A stretch of DNA of 64,000 nucleotides from assembly GCA_036346225.1 (NCBI GenBank), contig JARFIW010000111.1, forward strand, positions 1 through 64,000, given 5' to 3'. How positions within the stretch are numbered: the stretch's first letter is position 1; each line of letters opens with the position of its first letter. The position numbers were made by a program, and so were the translations under genes. The notes beneath the pieces were generated by a model. It made no database searches. It was given only the letters and a program-made list of their open reading frames with translations, and was not told the origin of the DNA. Below are positions 55,365 through 64,000 of this stretch, piece after piece. This DNA is from Platerodrilus igneus. Taxonomy: Eukaryota > Arthropoda > Insecta > Coleoptera > Lycidae.

Positions 55365-57477
55365 GCTGTGAAATGTACAAAAAGCTATTATCTTAACTGG
55401 TCCGTTGACTTTCTTCTGTCAGTCGCCTCTTTACTCTTTTCCGCCTCGGCTGCTCACCTAGTTAAACCTTCATCCTCATTCATAAAAAAAACAAACACAT
55501 TCCTACCACAAACATCAACGTTAACTCTATTTACATCAATATTCACAATATATTAAAATTTCAAAATTAAAATTCAGCATAAATTTCAGTATCAGAAAAA
55601 TTCAAGATTAAATTTGTTATCATTTTAATGTGCATCCAGAATTAAAGTCTTTGTAGGATGCCTACTAATTAATATAACAATATTGGCAGACCTGAGTCTG
55701 AGTACAAAGGGAGCATCTCCCACCCCTTTACGTTAATTAACCAGGTTCGTCTAATTGAGCTCAAAGACATACCCAAATTTTCATCAAGAACATAAATACT
55801 AAATACTCCTTTCGACTTAAACAAGAAAATTTCACCTTAAAATTAAAAATTTGTGGTTAGTACAAATTCATTACTGTCCATTTTAAGTAAATAAATTATA
55901 AAGTTATTCAACACACACCAAAACCTCAAAAATTGAACACCAAAGCATAAGTTACCTGAAGGTTAATGCACTCGTGGCTCCAATGTACATCGTCCTCTGT
56001 TAATCACACCATTCCAACTGGGTTATGGTTAGGTCCTCGGATTACTGGTCGCCTTTAAAATTTTCTACACCACCATACATCTAAAGTTGTTTCAGTGCTT
56101 TTCCGGAACTCATCTGTGTATATCTGTATCTTGTTTTGTGGATCTAGTCACGTTTACGAATCATTTACTTATTAACACCCCCGAAAATAGCAAAGAAATT
56201 CATACTTCTTTCACGCTATACGCCAAAACTGCCTACTTTTGTGTATTCATTTGTCGTTGCAAATTTGAATAATTGGTACAGTGATACTAGACTTTATTAC
56301 CTTGCATCTTCTTTTCTAAGTGCACTAAATTACTTTCATTGTAGCACGTAAAGAGCAAACTGTTTTAAAGTATTAAATAATCACCAAAATATACGAGCAA
56401 ACTGTTTAAATTATTCTATCAAAATCGGAAAACTAAAAAGCACTGTTTAACGCATTGAATCAAATCGAAAATCTGAGAGAGAGAAACTCATATTAACCCG
56501 GGTATATATAGCGGTTAGCCCGTCTGTCGGTTTTGTCCCCAAAACGGCCAGTTTCTAGAATTTCGTATACTATATTCCCATCTCGACAGCCTGTGCGTCG
56601 GTTCTTATTAAATTTGCACTCGCACCAGTTAAATCTCAGAAATTTCGACACGGCTCGCAACGTCTGGGAATAACTAATTAATTTTTATACAGAAATGTTA
56701 TTTTTACCTCTCAAGTTTGCCTCTTATTTTCAACCAATCGCAACCCAGTGACGTTACTCAAATCCCGCCTTTTACTATGTGTCTCTGTCTTGCGCATATT
56801 ATCCGTCTCTATCTACCCTGTTCTGAGTGGTACTAATCGATATTCTTTAGTATCGGTTATTTTCAATCCACGTGGACTGTTTAAATAACCCACTTTATTA
56901 GTTTTTTCCGTGAATATTAAGCGACGGTTTCTCCAACGTTCTCTGTAACCATTTGTTATCTACAAAATTTACGCAGAACAAGACTTTTTAAAAATACGCC
57001 GGTGTTCAATCGTCCTACTTCTAACTAACACTTCTACGATTTGAATATTATTGGGTTTTTTTACAAGCTTTTATGCATATTATATGTTCCTAACGGTTCA
57101 ATTAACTCCAATTAAAATAATACCCTTTAATTTTTAGTGAATCCTAATTAAATATTCAATTATTATCTGTACATTTTGTTTAATACTTGTTACCCAAACT
57201 TGAATCAATTAATATAAATTTTGCACGTAATTTTCATTTGTTTCTTTACTCGGAATAATTATATTACACGTTGAGCATTTTTAATACTGCTTCTTTTTAT
57301 ATAAAGCGTCTTGTAAATAATTTAAATCTCTTATTTTTAATGAAACGAATGAATTTTTATTCTCCACGGGTTTTTCTTTTTTTTAATAAAGCGTATTATC
57401 TAATAAAATTCCTTATACACGGTGATTAAAATTATTTGATGTAATTCATTAATTTTCTACCCTGGTCTAAATATGAG

Positions 57478-57478
<1 letters not shown>
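55365..57478 (-). mobile_element. LTR1 copy D (right arm of palindrome), minus
   Basis: Ends at (TA)n 57479-57512 with ATTACTCATATTTAGACC on the minus strand. It starts at ATGCTGTGAAATG on the plus strand. It matches copy C in reverse and copy E in the same orientation. The 3' modules are partly lost (about 55355). Confidence 0.8.

Positions 57479-57512
<34 letters not shown>
57479..57512. repeat. (TA)n at outer end of LTR1 copy D
   Basis: About 16 TA units, followed by a TTTTATT-rich stretch. Confidence 0.9.
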
Positions 57513-57515
<3 letters not shown>

Positions 57516-59140
57516 TTATTTTATTTTTATATACTCTTTTTATATATTTGCTTGATAGTGTGAAAATTTTTGACTATTTTACGTGCTTGAAATATATTTG
57601 GTCGGTCTACAAAAAAAACTTATATAAGTGTGCCTCGACTATTTAGAATCTCTTTTTCTCAGGGTATCCACACCTACCTACCGTGGGTTCGGTGATAGGT
57701 AGATGGTCACGACACTGACCAAACAGCACTACCTTAATTTTAGTATAAGTAACCCTTTTTTTTTATGCGTATATGCCAAATACACAAACAGATCCGCGTA
57801 GCCTTGTGCCAATTCAAATAAACTTACCAAATGACTTTGACGCTCCGAAAAAGACAGTACTCACCCGATTTATCCTTAGTTGTAGGCTTTTTCTTTAACT
57901 CTGGCTAACGATCTCGGTAGCCGACTGTGTCTTCACACTACGCTTCACTTTCACATAGACTACTTGGCTTTCCACATACTAGGTTTTTGATATAATTTCT
58001 GTTATTTTTCACCCAAATCTATAAATAGTTATCTGAATTTAGAATTTAGAAAAACCTCTACTTTTAACTTCCTCGCACTAATTTTCTTCTTATTATCCTG
58101 TTGTTCTGTTCAACCACTCATTCCAATCCAGCAATATACAATCCAATACCAATTTTAACCTGCTCTTTCAAATTCTGTGCCGCTTTATAAATTTTTCCAC
58201 CCAATGCCTTTCGATCGCATGTAAAACCCAAATCACTTCTAACTCCTCTTCCTCCGGCCTTATAAATCCACTCCAATTCTTATTCACCTCAATCCAAACC
58301 ACTCTAAATACCAGCTCTTATTAAACCCTCTTTCGGTACCGCTCCAATATCTAATCTTCTAATTTTTACACCACTGACTTTGTACTCTTCTTAACTCGTA
58401 CTGTTCCCTCTGACTCTCTATACTCTTCTCAAATTGAAATCAAATGCTTTAGCTCCCAAAAGATTTTATTTCGACTTTAAATTATTCAAACTTAGTACAT
58501 TTTATCAAAACACGTCCTTCTACCAAAAAAATTCAAATCGTTCTCCCTTATTATTTTCACCTAGGTGATACCGCAACCTTCAAAATTATTATGCCTATTC
58601 TTTATACATTTCTAAATCCCAACACCCAATTAAATCGTCACAACTAGTGTTGTGTCACTAATACCTATCAGTTATATTTGTACACTTTGCGATTATATTA
58701 ATAACTGTTCGATCATTTGCGAATATGATCGCGTCGCACTTAAATCACTTTTTATATAGTACTTTTACATAAAATTTTGATAATACAAGTTTGTCCAAAA
58801 GTTGATTCTAATAAATATGTGCCGAAATGTTTCACATATAACCCTGAACTTACACAGACGCACCCGGCTTTTAGACCAGCAAATTTACACTCTATAGATT
58901 ATCATCGTACGACTTAGTATAAATCCTTGAATACTGAGTTTTCTCACGTCATCAAGTCATTCTTTCACGTATTGGCACTTTTACTCTGACTAATCTACTT
59001 TAAATACTTCACCATTTGTAAAGTACGGCAAACACAAAAATTACAATTACGTGGTGATCTGGTCATTGGTTTTTTTGGCATATACACAACCTTAAAACAA
59101 CAAAATACTCTTTATACCCTTTTAGATATTACGTACACTT
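57513..59140. other. Gene-free interval
   Basis: About 1.6 kb of AT-rich sequence with no supported ORF. At 57660-57720 an inverted repeat ACCTACCTACC...GGTAGGTAG-like can form a hairpin. The rest may be a decayed LTR; it is flanked by (TA)n at both ends (57479 and 59142), as other LTRs here are, but no second copy is in the window. Confidence 0.4.
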
Positions 59141-59141
<1 letters not shown>

Positions 59142-59200
<59 letters not shown>

Positions 59201-59405
59201 CGTGGTATAACGACCTTGCATTGTAAAACCTCACATTAGTAAGTAAGTTTTTAACTATTTTATGCCCATACTAACGTTTCTTAATTTTTAGTATCTTTGA
59301 TAATGGTTTAAAAATAAACCGAAAGCTTAGTTTATAATAAAGAGTATATTTTATTAACCAGCAGACCAAAAAGCCTGTTACTATATATATTATATTTTAT
59401 ATATA

Positions 59406-59445
<40 letters not shown>
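59142..59445. repeat. Two (TA)n tracts and a 190-bp spacer
   Basis: TA runs at 59142-59200 (among the longest pure tracts) and about 59387-59445. The spacer is unique AT-rich sequence. The right tract touches an LTR-end module that starts the gypsy3 region. Confidence 0.85.
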
Positions 59446-59447
<2 letters not shown>

Positions 59448-59527
59448 CTGTGAAACTTCCAAAATTCGGGAACTAAGGTTTTCAAATCGAGCCCCAGCGT
59501 TTGGCCGTCATGTATATGCTGTGATAC
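59446..59527 (-). repeat. LTR-end/PBS module at the truncated 3' side of gypsy3
   Basis: On the minus strand: ATCACAGCATATACATGACGG then CCAAACGCTGGGGCTCGA (59488-59510), then AAAACC...CACAGCA and (TA)n. This is the same module as beside LTR1, but here it interrupts the pol frame, which reads into it as ITAYT and stops. Confidence 0.65.
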
Positions 59528-60060
59528 CTTCACTATCCTCTGGACATCTTATTGTGTTGATCTGTTTAACTCCATCATTCTCTACCTCTACTATATTAAT
59601 ATTCAACCCCGTGTCATCCTCTGTGACTTCATAACTGCCCTTCCATGGCACTACCCTATCTTTAATCCTTACTACCTTCCTTTCCATATCTATCAAAACC
59701 CCTAACTGCATCATACAGTCAACACCTAAAATGCTCTGAAACTTCAGTCCAGGTACAATTACAAACTCCTGTTCACAGGTTAAACCTCCTATATTTATCC
59801 TAAGCACCACAACGCTATTTACTACAGCAAACTTCTTTTTATTTGGAGCTACTAAATGGGTACGCTTTATAAGCATAATTCTATCACAAACCTAATTTTG
59901 CTGACGAATTCCTCCGATATTAAACTCGCCTCTGTCCCTGTATCAAGTAATACTTCTACATTATTCTCAAAAATTCCTATATTAACAATTGGCAAACATA
60001 ATTTTTCTACAGTTTCTGGCTCTATTTCCTCCTCAATCTTGAAAAATTCACGTGGATGTT
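59508..60060 (-). pseudogene. Ty3/gypsy protease (gypsy3)
   Basis: Minus strand. IGIFENNVEVLLDTGTEAS near 59955 contains an intact DTG catalytic site. After a frameshift at about 59877 the frame continues MLIKRTHLVAPNKKKFAVVN, then QSILGVDCMMQLGVLIDM, the retropepsin C-terminal half, and LNINIVEVEN. It stops at 59509 in an LTR-end module. Same family as gypsy1 and gypsy4. RT and integrase are missing. Confidence 0.88.
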
Positions 60061-60099
60061 CATATACATTTACACAGAAATCTAGTGGTCTGTCGCGTT

Positions 60100-61533
60100 C
60101 TAAAAATCCTGTCTCGTCTTGTTTTCTGTGCTTGGTCCTGGTTGTCCTTCTACAACCTGTGCGTACGTCCTCCTTGTATTAGTATCCGTGTCTCCGTCTC
60201 TATTCGGCGTGCTAGTCACAGTCCTGTTTACTTCCGGTAAACTGTTCTGTCTCGTGTAACTAGGTCTTGGCGTCGGTCCCCTAGTCGCACTATTGCTTCT
60301 ATATGTCTGTCCTCGTCGTTCCCAATTCGGTCGAAAATTTCTATTATAGTCAGCCCGTCTCGGATAATTCGGTGTCCTGTTGTCAAACCTAACTGTGTTA
60401 ATGTTTCGTTCTCGTATCTCTCTTGTCCGTCCTACACATACATCGTCATATCTCTGTAAATACTCTAAAAATGTCTCCCGTTCTGTGATGTTTTGTAAGG
60501 CCACGTGTTATCTGATTTCCAGTTGAAAATGTCGTGATAAGTACTTGATTATTTGTCTGTCCGTCAATGATGGATTAAGTTGTTTGGCCACACTGTATTT
60601 TCGGATGGCATATTGCTCCCTAGAACCTGCAAAATCTCCCTTAAATTTTCCTGTAATCAAGTCGTCCCTAATCTGATCCTGTTTGTGATCACTCCAGTAA
60701 TGCTGTAAAAATTTGTTTTCAAAGTCTTGATACGTGTCTATGTCCTGTCCTACTAAATTATACCATGCTTCCGCATTGTCTTTCAATAAAGCCTTTATCG
60801 TATTCAGTTTAGTCTGTTCGTCGAATAAGTTTCCCACTAGATTTCTTACGCTCTTAATAAAAATTTGTGGATTTACCCTGTTATCGCCATAAAATTTCAT
60901 ATGTTGGTCCAATGATACGCCACCTGTATAAAATCTGGGACCATCCCCCGTTAAACCTGACATGTTGTATTTGATACTACTAACTTCGCGTTCTACCTTG
61001 TCTAACTGATCCCTACATGAGTCCGTTACTTCAGTCATTTTTATATTTATTTCTTCTTCACAAAAAATGCGTACTTCGGACCTTAAATGTCCCATTTCCT
61101 GTCAAAGACCTGTAATGTTTTTCTCATTTCTATCAACCCTACTTTCTACTTCCCACATTTTCACAGTAAGACTATTTTTAAACTCTGTAAATTCTTTAGT
61201 CGATTGCTCAATTTTTCCGCTTATCTGCTCTAATTTTCGGTTGGACTCTTCCCTAGCTCTATTAGATTCATCGCTTAGCAGTTCTAATTTTCTGTTGGAC
61301 TCCTACCTAGCTCTATGAGCTTCATCGCTTAGCTGTTCTAATTTTCTATTGGATTCTTCGTTCATCCACTCTAGCATTCTCATTATCATCTCGTTTCCTT
61401 GATCCCCTGATTCCGTCCTCGACTGATCTCTACTGCCTCCAGCTTCTTCCATTTTCGAAATTTTTTCACACAATGCACTCTCGTCATTTCCAATTTCCAC
61501 TCCTTGACTCCTTAACCACTCCTTTCTCTGCAT
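60100..61533 (-). pseudogene. Ty3/gypsy gag (gypsy3)
   Basis: From ATG at 61533: MQRKEWLRSQGVEIGNDES, then a coiled coil with 18-residue repeats ESNRKLEQLSDEAHRAR. Two in-frame stops (about 61301 and 61100) interrupt it. QEMGHLRSEVRIF then leads to the gag core FYGDNRVNPQIFIKSVRNLV, NAEAWYNLVGQDIDTYQDFE and SREQYAIRKYSVAKQLNPSL. A shift near 60505 leads to an Arg/Asn-rich tail (60504-60100) without CCHC knuckles. The 120-bp leader and PBS modules precede it. Apart from two stops and one shift it is well preserved. Confidence 0.9.
61270..61420 (-). repeat. 54-bp tandem repeat encoding gag coiled coil
   Basis: Minus-strand units ESNRKLEQLSDEAHRAR, ESNRKLELLSDESNRARE and ESNRKLEQISGKIEQS, 18 residues each, with a TAG between units 1 and 2. 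Confidence 0.8.
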
Positions 61534-61649
61534 ACGTTCTAATCACTCTCACACACTCTAAAATACTCTTAAATTTATACACAAACAGAAACTCTCTTTC
61601 TCAGATCGCCAGTTTCCTGGAATAAAACACACACAAATTTTATTTGGAA

Positions 61650-61816
61650 CTCGAGCCTCACTTTTGGGTCGCCATGTATATGCTGTAAAACTTCCAAAAT
61701 TCGGGAACTAAGGTTTTCAAATCGAGTCCCACGTTGGGCGCCATGTATGCTGTGAAACCTACAAAAGGCCTCACCAGAGTAAAAAAAGATATTCGAACCT
61801 CTCGAATTTGGCACCA
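61650..61816 (-). repeat. Three PBS-like modules with 71-bp period (gypsy3 leader)
   Basis: Minus-strand sites TGGTGCCAAATTCGAGAGG (module 1), TGGCGCCCAACGTGGGACTC (module 2, nearly perfect tRNA-Lys PBS) and TGGCGACCCAAAAGTGAGGC (module 3). Their landmarks (CGAG or CGAA on plus) lie at 61652, 61723 and 61794: exactly 71 and 71 bp. Module 2 directly follows CACAGCATACA, an LTR 3' end. Copies A, B and C of LTR1 keep modules 1 or 1-2. Confidence 0.75.
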
Positions 61817-64000
61817 AGATTTGCTGTGATTCTCGCCCTGTTGAATCTCTTCTGATAATCGCCTCTTTACTCTTTCCGCCTCGGCTGCTCACCTAGTTAA
61901 AACTTTCATCCTCATTCATAAAAAAAACAAACACATTCCTACCACAAACATCAAAGTTAACTCTATTTACATCAATATTCATAATACATTAAAATTTCAA
62001 AATTAAATTGTAGCATAAATTTCAGTATCATAAAATTTCAAGTTTAAATTTGTCATCATTTTGAATTTGCATCCAGAATTAAAGTTCTAGTAGAATGCAT
62101 ACCAATTAAGTTACAATATGTGCAGACCTAAGTCTGAATAAAAAGGGAGCATCTGCCACCCCTTGACGTTAATTAAACAGGTTAGTCTAATTGAGCTTAA
62201 AGACAGACCCAAATTTTCATCATAATCAAGAACATAAACTGCTAAATACTCCTTTCTACTTAAACAAGAAAATTTCACCTTAAAATTAAAAGTTTGTTGT
62301 TTGTACAAATTCACTACTGGCCATTTTTTATCAAACAAATTATAAAGTTATTCAACACACACCAAAACATCAAAAATCGAACAACAAAGCATAAGTTACC
62401 TGAAGGTTAATGCACTCGTGGCTCCAATGTACATCGTCCTTTGTTAATCACACTATTCCAACTGGGTTATGTTTACGGCTCTGATTCTGAACGCTTTTAA
62501 AATTTTATACACCACCATTCATCTAAAGTTGTTTTAGGGCTTCTCAGAAACTCATCTATGTATATCTAAATTTTGTTTTGTGGATCCAATCACGTTTACA
62601 AATAACATTTGATTATTAACACCCCCGAAAAATAGCACTGAAATTCATAATTCTTTCACGCTATGCCCAAAACTGCCTACTTTTGTTTATTCATTTATCG
62701 TTACAAATTTGGATAATTGGTACAGTAATACTCGCAAATATAACTAGACTTTATTACCTTGTATCTTCTTTTCTAAGTGCACTAATGCATAATAACTTGT
62801 ATCGTAGCACGTAAAGAGCAAACTGTTTTAAAGTATTCAATAATCACCAAAATATAAGAGCAAACTGTTTAAAGTATTGAATCAAAATCGAAAATTTAAG
62901 AGAGCTAAACTCCTATAAACACGGGTTTATATAATAGCTCGCCTGCACGTCGGTTTTGTCCCGACAACGGACAATTTTTAGAATTTCGCATTCTCTGTTC
63001 CCTTTTCGACAGCTCGGCACGCGATTCTACAAACTTTGCACTCGCGCCAGTTGAAAATCTAAGAAATCTTCACACGGCACGCAAACACGTACGAGAAGAG
63101 CTAATTAATTTTGTATAGAAATCGTTACGTTTACACCTCTCATATCTGCATCTTATTACAACCAATCGTAGCCCTTGTGACGCTACACAAATCACGCCTT
63201 TAATTATTAGTGACTCTGCTTGAAGCATTTTATTCTTCCTTTTCTACCTTGGCCTGAGTGGTACAAATCAATACTCTGTATTATGGGCTATTTCAATCCA
63301 CGTGGATTCGTACGTGACTTACTTGAGTTAAATAACCCCACATCCAACCTTCCCGTTAATATAAGCTACGGTTTATCCGACCGTTTGCAATATACGCAGA
63401 ATTTTCATGTTTATCCAAACAAATTAAACTGAAATTGACTTTTAAAAATACGCAGGTGTGTGCTCCTAATTAACGTTTTAATATAATTCTCAGAGCTTTT
63501 ATTTTATGGTATTTTAACCTTGGATTTTCACAGGCTTATTATATTATTAGTAATGGTTCAATTAACTCCAACTAAAATAATAATGAATGGCGTTGACTTC
63601 TACCCTTTAATTTTTAGCGAATACAAATTAAATATTAATTAGTATTTGTACATTTTGTTTAATACTCGTTACTTAAAAATTGAATTAATTAATATAAATT
63701 TTGCACGTAATTTCTATTTGTTTCTTGGAACAATTAAATTATACACGTTGAGCATTTTAATTCTGCTTCTTTTTATAGAAAGCGTCTAGTGAATAATTTA
63801 AATTTTTATGCTCCACGGTTTTTTAATAACGCGTATTATCTAATAAACGTCTATACAAACCCTACCTTCTAATTGAATGATTTAAATCTTCACACTAGGC
63901 ATTTTAATTACGCATACTTTTTCCCAAAGCTTCCTTATACACGGTGATTAAAATTATTTGATGTAATTAATTAATTTTCTACCCTGGTCTAAATTGGAGT
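61744..64000 (-). mobile_element. LTR1 copy E, 5' LTR of gypsy3 (about 2.25 kb)
   Basis: On the minus strand it runs from ACTCCAATTTAGACC (at the window edge) to CACAGCATACA and abuts module 2. It is the only LTR1 copy followed by its own gag, which assigns LTR1 to the gypsy3 family. The TATA box is near 62930 (inverse of TTATATAAACCCGTG). It may be cut by the window end; no (TA)n is seen. Confidence 0.82.

Overview
The window is AT-rich nuclear DNA from an arthropod, most likely an insect. It carries BEL/Pao and Ty3/gypsy LTR retrotransposons, Penelope-like elements, an APE-type non-LTR element, two tRNA-derived SINE families, long (TA)n tracts and a polydactyl C2H2 zinc-finger ORF. The species cannot be named from the sequence. 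I see no intact multi-exon host gene. Almost every coding region is a broken retroelement domain. The two non-transposon pieces are a 10-finger C2H2 array (about 22.46-23.40 kb, no ATG at its head) and the C-terminal three quarters of a protein disulfide isomerase (50.95-52.12 kb, minus strand).

Layout. 0.2-1.8 kb: long terminal repeat, family LTR1, minus. 2.3-4.5 kb: AT-rich minisatellites and a plus-strand LTR with a primer-binding site (PBS). 4.5-7.0 kb: gypsy protease/RT remnant joined to a BEL/Pao integrase, both minus. 7.0-8.75 kb: TG...CA repeat fused to the 3' part of a LINE (RNase H, CCHC), which ends in a UUCG hairpin. 8.77-13.16 kb: degenerate Ty3/gypsy element (gag-PR-RT-RH-IN), plus. 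14.45-15.05 kb: two SINE2 copies, minus. 15.35-16.0 kb: a 43-bp minisatellite and a GC-rich island. 17.3-20.9 kb: BEL/Pao gag-PR-RT, minus. 22.1-23.85 kb: zinc fingers. 23.9-24.1 kb: fold-back SINE1. 24.4-28.4 kb: plus-strand LTR/PBS facing a minus gypsy gag-PR with three PBS-like repeats. 28.4-31.1 kb: SINE1 and LTR2. 31.7-34.0 kb: Penelope-like element (minus) with a hammerhead-ribozyme motif. 34.1-37.7 kb: a second Penelope-like element (plus), split by a second LTR2 segment. 38.4-40.8 kb: fold-back and LTR1. 41.0-41.5 kb: inverted SINE1. 42.9-45.0 kb: (TA)n and LTR3. 45.1-48.6 kb: BEL/Pao pol and probable 3' LTR, plus. 49.1-50.7 kb: full SINE2 with target-site duplications and an RTE-like endonuclease. 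50.9-52.8 kb: PDI fragment and a gag remnant. 52.9-57.5 kb: SINE1 and two LTR1 copies head to head in a large palindrome. 59.1-64.0 kb: (TA)n, gypsy PR-gag (minus), its PBS repeats and its 5' LTR1.

The unifying theme is one group of Ty3/gypsy-like elements with very long (about 1.8-2.2 kb) LTRs. Their 3' ends are followed by tRNA-Lys-type PBS sequences repeated two or three times at regular spacing (about 71, 45, or 52-62 bp depending on the family). Several of these LTRs sit inside (TA)n tracts. Other points to check are the hammerhead motif, a 30-nt hairpin shared exactly by the LINE 3' end and SINE2, and a 2.3-kb segment duplicated into a Penelope element between 200-bp direct repeats. All assignments come from reading the sequence; no database search was run.
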